From Myxococcota bacterium (GTDB taxonomy: Bacteria > Myxococcota_A > UBA796 > JAFGLY01), in assembly GCA_024276675.1 (NCBI GenBank), contig JAJRWT010000079.1, forward strand, positions 1 through 43,876: DNA of 43,876 nucleotides, in the 5' to 3' direction. The translations under genes and the position numbers were made by a program. The notes beneath the pieces were generated by a model, which saw nothing but the letters and a program-made list of their open reading frames with translations, did no database searches and had not been told where the DNA came from. The stretch's first letter is position 1, and each line of letters begins with the position of its first letter. Positions 35,069 through 42,337 of the stretch are shown here, in pieces.

Positions 35069-37609
35069 CTATGTCTTGAAGCTGCCTCGACGACAGGGAA
35101 GCACGAGAACCAGGAACAGCCACGTGGAGAGGGCCAGGTGAGAGCCCGCGGCGGAGCATCCCGAAGCGCAGCCGGAAGAAGAGGCGGTGCCGCTGATGGG
35201 CCGGACAGCCCCCGGCCCCGTGTCGGGTTCGTCCGCGGGGGATTGGCCCGTGGCCGGGTCCATCCCGGAATCGGCCACGGGCTCCGTTGCCCGGAGCGCG
35301 GAGAAATCCTGTTCCCCGCCATCCCAGGCGTTGGGAGCCCCGAAGGTGGACAGGTAACCGTCGTCGTAGCCCTGGAAACGCCGGATCTCGGGCGAGGGAT
35401 CCTGCTGGAGCTGCCCCATCTCGCGTGACGAGATGCCGTGCTCCGGGTCCACTCCCTCGCCCACGGGTCCGAATCGTATGTTGCCCTGGGAGTCCCTTAT
35501 GGTCAATTGCCAGTCCAGGTTGGTGATATCGAAGGCGGAGGTCTGCTGGAAGGCCGTGGAGTCCATGGAGTTGACCTGGATGGTCCAGTCATCGGCCTGG
35601 GGGTCGTATGAGAAATCCCCCGGTATGTCTTCGGCCACGGTTATGATGCTGCCTGCCTCCAGGTTCTGCCACATGGGGTCCTGAGAAAGGACCAGTTGAC
35701 CCGCGCTGCCGTTCCTGTCTTCCATCTCCAGGCGAAAGCCCCGCAGGTCGGGCAGGTCCTGGGTGACAACCAGCTCCAGCCAGTCGCCACCATTGCCCTC
35801 CACGCGCCCGAAAGTGCTGTCCGTACCCATGGATGCCAGGAACTCTCCCTGGGCAACCACGTTCCACTCGTTGAGTATCAGCGGGGGGTCCCTGTCGATT
35901 TCGTACCATGCCTGGTTCAGGGCTCCCCAGTTTTCACCTTGCTTCAAGCGCGCCATGACCCCTGTGGGGTACTCCAGCTCCACCAGGACCTGGTCATGGG
36001 GGCCGATGGCGCTGTCGGAAATGGCGCCCCCCGGCAGGCGGGGGTCCTGGCCGTCCAGCGAATACCAGATCTGCGCCTCCACCCCCTCTGGAGCGGAGAT
36101 GAGCAGATCCGTGCCCATGGCCACGGCGCCGCCCCCGGGTTCGAAGTCCGGCGCGTCCAGCTCGTAGAAGCCCGCGTTGCGCAACTGCCGGATGAGTGCA
36201 TCCGTCCTGCAGGGGAAAAAATTGGTATAGAGCCGATCCTGCTCCCAGTACCAGTCCTGGTCCCGCTCCCAGTAGTCCTGTCCCCAGCGGGCCGACTCGG
36301 CCACGATGGAGAGATCTATCTGCTGTACGAGGCGGTCGAAGCGCTCCGCGGCCGCCTCTGGCGTCAGCACGCCGTCACCGAACAGGTGTGCGTGGATACG
36401 GTCGGCCAGAAGCATCATGAAATCCGGGTGGCGTTGGGACACCAGGTTGCCGAATATGCCGCCCGGCCCCGCGTGGCTGGTGAGATCGGTGCTGCACGAG
36501 TAGCAGAGGATGATATCGGAGTCGTGGGACTGGAACCTGAAACCACCCCGGTCGGGTTCCGTGGGGCCGGCGGCCTTCCAGTTCTGGCAGGTTCCCCAGT
36601 CCCAGGCGTTGGCTCCGTACATGTTGACCAGCATGTAGTCGATGAGGTTTTCCACGTCGATCCAGTGGACGGCGTCTTCGAAGCTGGTGGAAGCAGCCAC
36701 CGCGTCGTTCCACGTGGAACTGTCTCCGCCGGTGACGGAACAGGCGTTCACGGTCACGTAGTCGTCCTCGTCGCCGCCCAGGTACTCGGCCATGAAGGCG
36801 CCATTGTAGTGCTCGCGCACATGGTAGTGGCCGTCGTAGACGCCGTTGATATAGAGCTGCACGAAGCGGCCGTGGGGAACGTAGTGGCCCATTTCCAGTT
36901 GGGTTTCGTCGATCCAGCGGTTGCGCAGGTACTGGCCCCGCGTGCCCAGCCAGAAGGTGGTGTCATGGCTCCCGGAGCGCAAGGTGAGCGCGTCGAAGTC
37001 GTCGGCGGGCCAGACCCCCGTGGCGAAGTCGTCGTACAGGGGAAACTCCAGCCGCGAATAGCCATACTCGCTCCTGAAGTGCAGGCGATAGCTCACCTTG
37101 TCGTAGGACAGGCTGGTGCCACCGCATTCGTTGAGACCGGCCTGGATCTGGAAGTCGTCTCCCTGGGGATCCAGCCACTCCACCGATGCCGTTCGTTCGG
37201 TGGTGTCCAGCCCCTCCGGGGTCACCAGGGAGATGCTGGGTACGGCCAGCAGGGCTTCGGCAACCAGCGGCCCATAGTAGTCGTCTTCCGTGATCCTGGT
37301 GTCCATGACCGAGGACGAAATGATGTCGTCGATGAACAGGTAGCTGTGGGTCACAACCTGGGATGCGGGGCCGCCCGCCGGGATCTCCACCGCCCGAACG
37401 ATGCTGGTGCCATCCACGGTGATGGGCTCCGTGTAGAGAGTGCCGCTGACGGCGTCGGGCGTGGTGGAGCCTATCGTGAAGAAGATCTCCGAATCGGGTT
37501 GTTCCGGGGTCAACAGCAGTTGGAAGGGCTCGTCGTGGAAACCTCGTTCCGGCTGGAAGGCGGGGGCGGCGAGCAGGGTGGGAGCCAGAAGCAGGGGCAG
37601 GAGAAGCAT
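35069..37609 (-). CDS. CotH-kinase-family surface protein with MYXO-CTERM-like tail
   Basis: An 846-residue exported protein. Signal peptide MLLLPLLLAPTLLAAPAF is followed by a chitobiase-type (CHB_HEX-like) strand region (FHDEPFQLLLTPEQPDSEIFFT, residues 25-75) and then the CotH domain (about 95-500) with FVQLYINGVYDGHYHVREHY, the usual CotH motif region. After a second chitobiase-like unit (AQIWYSLDGQDPRL), a lamin-tail-like beta domain starts at about residue 570 (LILNEWNVVAQGEF, GDWLELVV). The C-terminus, SSSGCASGCSAAGS then hydrophobic then CRRG, resembles the MYXO-CTERM sorting tail. Eukaryote-like CotH kinases phosphorylate secreted proteins; many bacterial members are untested. It lies 29 bases after the MopE-like gene and 20 bases before the FGGY kinase. 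Stop TAG. Confidence 0.85.
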   Translation of the reverse strand: MLLLPLLLAPTLLAAPAFQPERGFHDEPFQLLLTPEQPDSEIFFTIGSTTPDAVSGTLYTEPITVDGTSIVRAVEIPAGGPASQVVTHSYLFIDDIISSSVMDTRITEDDYYGPLVAEALLAVPSISLVTPEGLDTTERTASVEWLDPQGDDFQIQAGLNECGGTSLSYDKVSYRLHFRSEYGYSRLEFPLYDDFATGVWPADDFDALTLRSGSHDTTFWLGTRGQYLRNRWIDETQLEMGHYVPHGRFVQLYINGVYDGHYHVREHYNGAFMAEYLGGDEDDYVTVNACSVTGGDSSTWNDAVAASTSFEDAVHWIDVENLIDYMLVNMYGANAWDWGTCQNWKAAGPTEPDRGGFRFQSHDSDIILCYSCSTDLTSHAGPGGIFGNLVSQRHPDFMMLLADRIHAHLFGDGVLTPEAAAERFDRLVQQIDLSIVAESARWGQDYWERDQDWYWEQDRLYTNFFPCRTDALIRQLRNAGFYELDAPDFEPGGGAVAMGTDLLISAPEGVEAQIWYSLDGQDPRLPGGAISDSAIGPHDQVLVELEYPTGVMARLKQGENWGALNQAWYEIDRDPPLILNEWNVVAQGEFLASMGTDSTFGRVEGNGGDWLELVVTQDLPDLRGFRLEMEDRNGSAGQLVLSQDPMWQNLEAGSIITVAEDIPGDFSYDPQADDWTIQVNSMDSTAFQQTSAFDITNLDWQLTIRDSQGNIRFGPVGEGVDPEHGISSREMGQLQQDPSPEIRRFQGYDDGYLSTFGAPNAWDGGEQDFSALRATEPVADSGMDPATGQSPADEPDTGPGAVRPISGTASSSGCASGCSAAGSHLALSTWLFLVLVLPCRRGSFKT

Positions 37610-37638
37610 GTGGGTTCCTGATGCTGAACAAGCGGGGA

Positions 37639-38871
37639 TCAACGTACCCAGATGGCCTGAGCCGCGCCGGGGGTCGGGTAGTAGACCCAGTTTCCTCCCC
37701 AACTCGCGCTCATGAAGCGGGAAGAGGCATCGACTCCGCACATGGTCAGGCCCTGGTTGGTGGAGAGGCTGTCGGAGAAGTCCCAGCCCGACCCCAGCGA
37801 ACCATGCCCCTTGCAATCGGAGGTGGCGCCGTCGGGAGTGTTCACCTGCCCGATGCCGGTGTCGGTAAAGGGATGGGAGCCGCCGCACCAGTAGTAGCCG
37901 CTGCCGTCGCCGTAGAGCAGATAGCCGTCCTGCCCGAAGGAGATCCGCAGTTCTTCCCTGGCTATGGCCTGGGAGCGATAGCTCTGCGCGCCATCGCCGT
38001 AGGCCGCCAGGACCATGCTGTCATAGGGAAAATCGTTGAGATCGATCCATCCGCCGCTGGCCTCGCCGGAAAGGCTGGCCTGTTGGGGGCTGGCGCCCAG
38101 TTGCGTGGGATCGGAGTAGCCCGATCCGAAGGAGCCATAGGTACCCCAGTCCACGGAGTTCTTGAGGAAGGCCAGCGTCCAGCCGCCGCCATCGGTGCTC
38201 ATGTCGCAATAGAGGTGGTAGATCTCTCCAGAGGGCATGAGCAGGGGGTACGCGCCGTCGGGGGAGTCGGGCAGCGCCAGCAGCAGGTCGAGGCAGCTAT
38301 CCACGGCGCAGATCTCTGACGAGCCCGGGACGCCGGAATCGCTCGTGCCGTCGCAGTCGTTGTCCAGGCCGTCGCAGATCTCGTCCGCCCCGGTGAACAC
38401 CCTGGGGTCCGCGTCGTCGCAGTCGTCGTCGCTGGCCGCGTATCCAGCAGGGATCTCACATGCCCGTGTAGAGTGGGAGGGGGATCCATGGCCGTCTCCG
38501 TCAAGATCCTGGTACCAGGTCTGTTCCAGGTCTTCGTCCACGCTTCCGTCACAGTCGTCGTCCACCCCGTTGCAGGTTTCGTCTGTTCCGGGGGACACCG
38601 TGGGATCCTCGTCGTCGCAGTCACCGGCCAGGAAGGAGCCGCCTTCAGGCGGCTGCGTGCAGGCTCCCCTGGAAAAAACATCGGAATCTCCGTAGCCGTC
38701 TCCGTCGAGGTCCTGGTACCACAGACAGGTGTTTTCACTGTCACTGCCGGTGTGCTCGACCATGCCAGTGTGGCCCTGGCCCGTGGCCTGGCAACCCGAC
38801 AGACACATGATACATGTGACGATGGCTTGTGTTGTCCGCGACAGCGGGAGGGCGTGTTTCGTGAGTTTCAT
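37639..38871 (-). CDS. MopE-like metal-binding-repeat lipoprotein with fibrinogen-like C-terminal domain
   Basis: A 410-residue protein. The lipoprotein signal ends at Cys27 (LSGC). Two copies of the MopE-type metal-binding motif follow (about 50-175): DLDGDGYGD ... DCDDEDPTVSPGTDETCNG ... DDDCDG, then DLDGDGHGS ... DCDDADPRVFTGADEICDG ... DNDCDG, which resemble calcium-binding loops. The C-terminal half (about 190-410) reads as a fibrinogen/intelectin-related domain, with CDMSTDGGGWTLAFLK as the hallmark and many Trp, Gly and Cys. Such domains bind glycans, so this may be a calcium-dependent surface lectin. The start has only a weak ribosome site, AGGCGA, which falls inside a predicted hairpin at 38876-38903. 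First gene of the MopE-CotH-FGGY unit. Confidence 0.85.
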   Translation of the reverse strand: MKLTKHALPLSRTTQAIVTCIMCLSGCQATGQGHTGMVEHTGSDSENTCLWYQDLDGDGYGDSDVFSRGACTQPPEGGSFLAGDCDDEDPTVSPGTDETCNGVDDDCDGSVDEDLEQTWYQDLDGDGHGSPSHSTRACEIPAGYAASDDDCDDADPRVFTGADEICDGLDNDCDGTSDSGVPGSSEICAVDSCLDLLLALPDSPDGAYPLLMPSGEIYHLYCDMSTDGGGWTLAFLKNSVDWGTYGSFGSGYSDPTQLGASPQQASLSGEASGGWIDLNDFPYDSMVLAAYGDGAQSYRSQAIAREELRISFGQDGYLLYGDGSGYYWCGGSHPFTDTGIGQVNTPDGATSDCKGHGSLGSGWDFSDSLSTNQGLTMCGVDASSRFMSASWGGNWVYYPTPGAAQAIWVR

Positions 38872-38875
38872 GGTC

Positions 38876-38903
38876 TGTCGCCTGGCGGAAATATGTGGCG
38901 ACA
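38876..38903 (-). promoter_or_regulatory. Hairpin that would hide the MopE-like ribosome site
   Basis: On the minus strand TGTCGCC (38903-38897) pairs with GGCGACA (38882-38876), with a 14-base loop, and ends 4 bases before the ATG at 38871. The only ribosome-site-like bases, AGGCGA, lie in the right arm. If it forms in the mRNA it would block initiation until melted or until a factor binds the left arm. Functional role is inferred. Confidence 0.45.
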
Positions 38904-38916
38904 CAACACGCGAGGG

Positions 38917-38937
38917 GCTCCACGGGGCCCGTGGAGC
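38917..38937. promoter_or_regulatory. 21-base palindrome upstream of the MopE-like gene
   Basis: Arms GCTCCACGGG (38917-38926) and CCCGTGGAGC (38928-38937) are perfectly complementary around a single G, 45 bases upstream of the start codon. With a one-base centre it suits a dimeric DNA-binding protein, or the left part of a larger mRNA structure with the adjacent hairpin. No T run follows. Confidence 0.5.
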
Positions 38938-39220
38938 TGCCGAGCGCAAGGAGGGCTTCCGGGTACAAGGTCCAGCGGCTGGCCAGGCAGGGGATCGCGG
39001 TGCTTCGCAGGTTGGGGCTTGCGGGGCTTGACTTTGAGTCCTCGGGGCCACATGGTTGCTGTCTTCCTCGATCCGGCATGTTGAACACGTCAGATAGTAG
39101 CATGAAGACGGGCATCTTGGGGAGCGGAGCCATCCGGGCGCGGCATCCCGGCGGTGTCCGCCGTCATTTCGGGCCGCAATGCCCTTTCCCCGTACCCCGC
39201 GAGGGCATAGACTCTCTGTG

Positions 39221-40714
39221 ATGTCGTGGCCAAGAACCAGATCCGCCAGCCATTCCGTCTGCCTCCGCCTGCCCTGGCTGGCCCTGTCGTGGGGCCTGCT
39301 CCTGGGCGTATCCTGCGGAGAACCCCAACGTCCCACATCGCTCATCCTGGTCTCACTTGACACCTTGCGGGCGGATCGCCTGGGAGCATACGGCAATCTC
39401 CGGCAGATCACACCCAACCTCGACCGCTTCGCCCACCAGGCCGTGGTCTTCGACAATGCCTACAGCCAGTCCAACGAAACCCTCTTTTCCCACGCCAGCC
39501 TGTTCTCCGGCCGCTATCCCTCGGAGCTGGGCCAGCTCACCTACGAGTATCTTCCCTCCCACCAGCACCCCTTCCTGGCGGAGATCCTCTCCGCCTACGG
39601 CTATCGCTGCGGTGCATCCGTGGCTGGCGGGCACCTGAGTCCCGAGTTCGGCTTTGACAGGGGATTCGAAAGCTATGTCAACGCCAGGGAGTGGGGTTCA
39701 CTCTTCCACACTCTTCCCCCCGCCCTGGACTGGCTGGATCGCCTGGACCAGGAGCAGCCCTTCTTCCTGTTCCTGCACACCTACGATGCCCACCAGCGCT
39801 ACCTGAAACCCACGCCCTTCGGGTACTCGTGGGCAGACATGCAGCACGAGGGCTCCGCCTCGGCGGCGGTGGTGGCGGTGACCGGCACCAACAGCATCTT
39901 CAGCAACCACTATTTCCCGCCCGAAAATGCCCAGGTAACCCTGGATTTCAGCCAACTCCACATCTGGGATCAGGCCGCGCGCTCCCGCATCGAGCGCCTT
40001 GCCCTGGACCCTGGCCTGGCGGCCCAGCCCTTCGACTCCGCCGACACCGACTACGTGCGGGGAGTATACGACGGGGCAGTGAGCTACCTGGACGCCCTCT
40101 TCGGCATCTTCCTGGACTCCCTGGATGCCAGGGGAATGCTGGACAATACCATCATCGCGGTCGTTTCGGATCACGGTGAAAGCCTGGGCGAACAGGGCCT
40201 CTTCAACCATCGTTACACCCTCTTCGACACGGATCTGCACGTGCCGATGATGATTCGTCTGCCGGGGGGAAAGGGTGGTGGCCGCCACGTGCAACAGCCC
40301 GTGGGGCTCATCGATCTGCTCCCCACCTTGCTGGATCTCCTGGAAGTCGCTCCCCCGGCCGGAGCCCAGGGCCGTTCGCTGGTTCCCCTGTTGTCGGGCC
40401 GGCAGGTGGGACAGCAGGAAACCGTGTTCAGCGAGAGCGCCTTCCGGATGATCAGCGCCAGGTCCCCAGAGCACCGGGTGACCTTCACCGGCATGGCCGC
40501 CGATTCACCCTTCTTGTCCGACCTGCTGGCCAGCACCCCCTGCGATGGCCCCGCCTTCCAGGACTCCGACACCGAAGATCTTTCGATACGCGAAGATCTC
40601 CGGCGGCAGATGCTGGACTGGCGCCGGGCCCTGAGCCCGCCGCCCCAGGTCCAGCAGCAGGTGGACCCCCGGCTGCTGCGCGCCCTGCAGGAACGGGGAT
40701 ACTGGGGACTGTGA
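39221..40714 (+). CDS. Sulfatase-fold lipoprotein with Thr at the nucleophile site
   Basis: A 497-residue alkaline-phosphatase-superfamily protein. The leader ends at Cys32 (LLLGVSC), probably a lipoprotein. Metal motifs: LILVSLDTLRADRLGAYG near residues 42-59, VVSDHGESLGEQGLFNH and DLHVPMMIRLPG. Where formylglycine sulfatases have C-x-P-S-R it has SNETLFSHASLFSG (Thr near residue 87), so it cannot be activated by formylglycine conversion. It more likely acts as a phosphoryl-type hydrolase or transferase, or as a non-FGly member. Start ATG 39221 is chosen for the signal peptide; GTG 39218 and ATG 39179 are alternatives without good ribosome sites. The stop overlaps the next start (TGATG), so the EF-hand gene is translationally coupled. 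Confidence 0.82.
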   Translation: MSWPRTRSASHSVCLRLPWLALSWGLLLGVSCGEPQRPTSLILVSLDTLRADRLGAYGNLRQITPNLDRFAHQAVVFDNAYSQSNETLFSHASLFSGRYPSELGQLTYEYLPSHQHPFLAEILSAYGYRCGASVAGGHLSPEFGFDRGFESYVNAREWGSLFHTLPPALDWLDRLDQEQPFFLFLHTYDAHQRYLKPTPFGYSWADMQHEGSASAAVVAVTGTNSIFSNHYFPPENAQVTLDFSQLHIWDQAARSRIERLALDPGLAAQPFDSADTDYVRGVYDGAVSYLDALFGIFLDSLDARGMLDNTIIAVVSDHGESLGEQGLFNHRYTLFDTDLHVPMMIRLPGGKGGGRHVQQPVGLIDLLPTLLDLLEVAPPAGAQGRSLVPLLSGRQVGQQETVFSESAFRMISARSPEHRVTFTGMAADSPFLSDLLASTPCDGPAFQDSDTEDLSIREDLRRQMLDWRRALSPPPQVQQQVDPRLLRALQERGYWGL

Positions 40715-41304
40715 TGTCTTGTTTCGCCCGCTCCATGCTCCTGCCGCCCTCGTTGCTCATGCCGGGCATGGTTTTGCAAGCCTGCCATTCCACTCCGCCC
40801 ATTCCCACTGAAACGGCCCTGGCCCCCGCCCTGGCACACATGGATCGAGACGGCGACGGCAAGGTTACCAGGGAAGACTACCTGGCCGTGGCATACTCCG
40901 CCCCGCCATTCGGCATGGCCGACGAAAACTCCGACGAGCAGCTCCAGGCGCGGGAGTTGGCGGACCTGCTGTTGTCCCAGGATCCCATCACCTTCGACGG
41001 GGGAAAGGGCAGGGCGCCCGTCAGCCAGGTCCTGGACCCCCAGGTATTCCACCCGGGGAGCTACGAGGAGCGGATGTTGGGGGACCTGTTCAGTTTCCTG
41101 GCCATGGAAGCTCGTTACCGCGACCCGGCCCCGCCCTTGCCAGACGCCCCGGCCATCTCCAGGGCGGCCTCCACCGCCACCCTGGATTCTCCGGAAAGCC
41201 AGGCTGTCCTCGACATGCTACACAAGGCATACCAGGCCGTGGATCTCCCCTTTCCCCCAAGGCTGATCCCCGCCGCTCCCTCCAGCACTCCGGGCCAGGA
41301 CTGA
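40714..41304 (+). CDS. EF-hand lipoprotein with one PFPxP repeat unit
   Basis: A 196-residue protein. The signal ends in LQAC (Cys24), a good lipobox. Two EF-hand loops follow: DRDGDGKVTRED (44-55) is canonical for calcium except Asp at position 12, and DENSDEQLQARE (70-81) is a looser second loop. The C-terminal part (about 123-180) is a unit with SPESQAVLDMLHKAYQAVDL then PFPP, the same as the two copies in the protein at 27601-28383. ATG overlaps the sulfatase-fold stop as TGATG, and the next gene begins 6 bases after this stop, so the three form one operon. Likely a calcium-responsive envelope protein; the partner is unknown. Confidence 0.78.
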   Translation: MSCFARSMLLPPSLLMPGMVLQACHSTPPIPTETALAPALAHMDRDGDGKVTREDYLAVAYSAPPFGMADENSDEQLQARELADLLLSQDPITFDGGKGRAPVSQVLDPQVFHPGSYEERMLGDLFSFLAMEARYRDPAPPLPDAPAISRAASTATLDSPESQAVLDMLHKAYQAVDLPFPPRLIPAAPSSTPGQD

Positions 41305-41310
41305 ACAGTA

Positions 41311-42147
41311 ATGACTAGGAGCCCAAGGACCGTCAATGTTTTGCTGGGGAGCCTGGTGGCTCTGTTGCTGCTGGAAAACATCCTGCTGGTCGTGGCCATC
41401 GTCTGGTTGCTGGGCCGGCCTCGCCTGGCCGACTACGAACGGCAGGCCAACCTGGCGGCCTGGACCTCGGTGAACCCCCGCCACTCCTTCAAGCAGGGGC
41501 CACGAGGCGACCAGCACCAGGGAGCCTCGACTCCCGCTCGAATGGGCATGGGTCGCCCCGTCGGCATGGCATCGCTGGGCAGAGCGGTGGACCAGGCCAC
41601 GCTCCTGTCCGATTTCCTGGACGACATGGATCGCACATTCAACCCTGAGCTGCTGCTCTCCGGGCGCATCGACCAGCAGCAGCTTGGCGTACACCAGGAG
41701 GCCGCTAGGGCCTGCACCTCGCCGGACTGCCCCGCCCTGCGGGACTACATCGTCTTCGCACGCAAGATGGGCAGAACCCTTCCGGCCCTGCCCATGCTGG
41801 GGCAAGGCCTGCCTGAGAGCTTCCGCAGCCTGGCCCTCTACCTTGCGGTTGCCCTCCTGGATCAAAGTCTTCAGAGCGCCCTGCGTACAAACGGCCAACA
41901 GGGCGCCGAACCGGCGCTGGCGGCCATCCAGGATTCGGACTCCATCCAGCGAGCCATGGAAGCGGCCATGGATTGCAGCACCATGAGCTGCCCCGAGTTC
42001 GAGGCATACTACCAGCAGGTAGCCAGGATCCTGGAAGCCATGGGCTCCGAGCCCCCCAACCTGCCCCAGGGCGAGTTCACCAACGTCGCTCGAATCCATG
42101 ACGGCAAGGATCATCCGCCAAGGATGCAACCCGCACAGCAGGACTGA
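41311..42147 (+). CDS. Membrane-anchored protein with two divergent Cys-containing repeat units
   Basis: A 278-residue protein. An N-terminal membrane helix (VLLGSLVALLLLENILLVVA, then IVWLL; residues 9-34) closely resembles the anchor of the protein at 27601 (both have NxLL ... N-[IT]-ILLVV). The exported part has two units (about 97-165 and 173-252), each with EAA-x-x-C-[TS]-x-x-x-C-P and a Tyr followed by a helix ending in Pro (ACTSPDCPALRDYIVFARKM and DCSTMSCPEFEAYYQQVARI). They look like diverged copies of the PFPEP unit with a Cys pair in place of the SGSxxS segment. It lies 6 bases after the EF-hand gene. No known family was recognised. Confidence 0.7.
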   Translation: MTRSPRTVNVLLGSLVALLLLENILLVVAIVWLLGRPRLADYERQANLAAWTSVNPRHSFKQGPRGDQHQGASTPARMGMGRPVGMASLGRAVDQATLLSDFLDDMDRTFNPELLLSGRIDQQQLGVHQEAARACTSPDCPALRDYIVFARKMGRTLPALPMLGQGLPESFRSLALYLAVALLDQSLQSALRTNGQQGAEPALAAIQDSDSIQRAMEAAMDCSTMSCPEFEAYYQQVARILEAMGSEPPNLPQGEFTNVARIHDGKDHPPRMQPAQQD

Positions 42148-42337
42148 CAGCCCCTCAACCCGTGCTGCCCCGTCTCTTCCATGGCGAAAGTTTCCACAAG
42201 GGAATAGCTTCGATGGATCTGGCGGGAAAAGTCTGGAGCATGGTGGTACAGACGCGTAACGCACTACCCGCTGGACACCCGGTGTGAGCCATGGGCCATC
42301 CTGCTCAGGCCAACAAGCACCGACCCAAGGAGGTTCC
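42148..42337 (+). promoter_or_regulatory. Leader region of the arylsulfatase gene
   Basis: 190 bases with no gene. ACACCCGGTGT near 42275-42285 is a short perfect inverted repeat and could be an operator. The strong ribosome site AAGGAGG is at 42327-42333. No clear -10/-35 pair was found. Confidence 0.35.

Larger units (their letters stand above)
38872..39220. promoter_or_regulatory. Divergent intergenic region between MopE-like and sulfatase-fold genes
   Basis: About 350 bases with no recognised gene. Near the MopE-like start lie two strong inverted repeats, listed separately. GGCGGTGTCCGCC near 39150-39162 is a further 5-3-5 hairpin. I see no clear promoter boxes for either gene. The short open frames here are GC-driven and have no motif. 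Confidence 0.4.

Noticed and set aside
35696..37621. 641-residue plus-strand open frame opposite the CotH-like gene
   Set aside because: Antisense shadow; the minus strand carries signal peptide, CotH motif and C-terminal sorting tail.
37639..39456. Longer start for the MopE-like protein extending to 39456
   Set aside because: The upstream part overlaps the divergent sulfatase-fold gene and lacks motifs; the lipoprotein signal begins at 38871.
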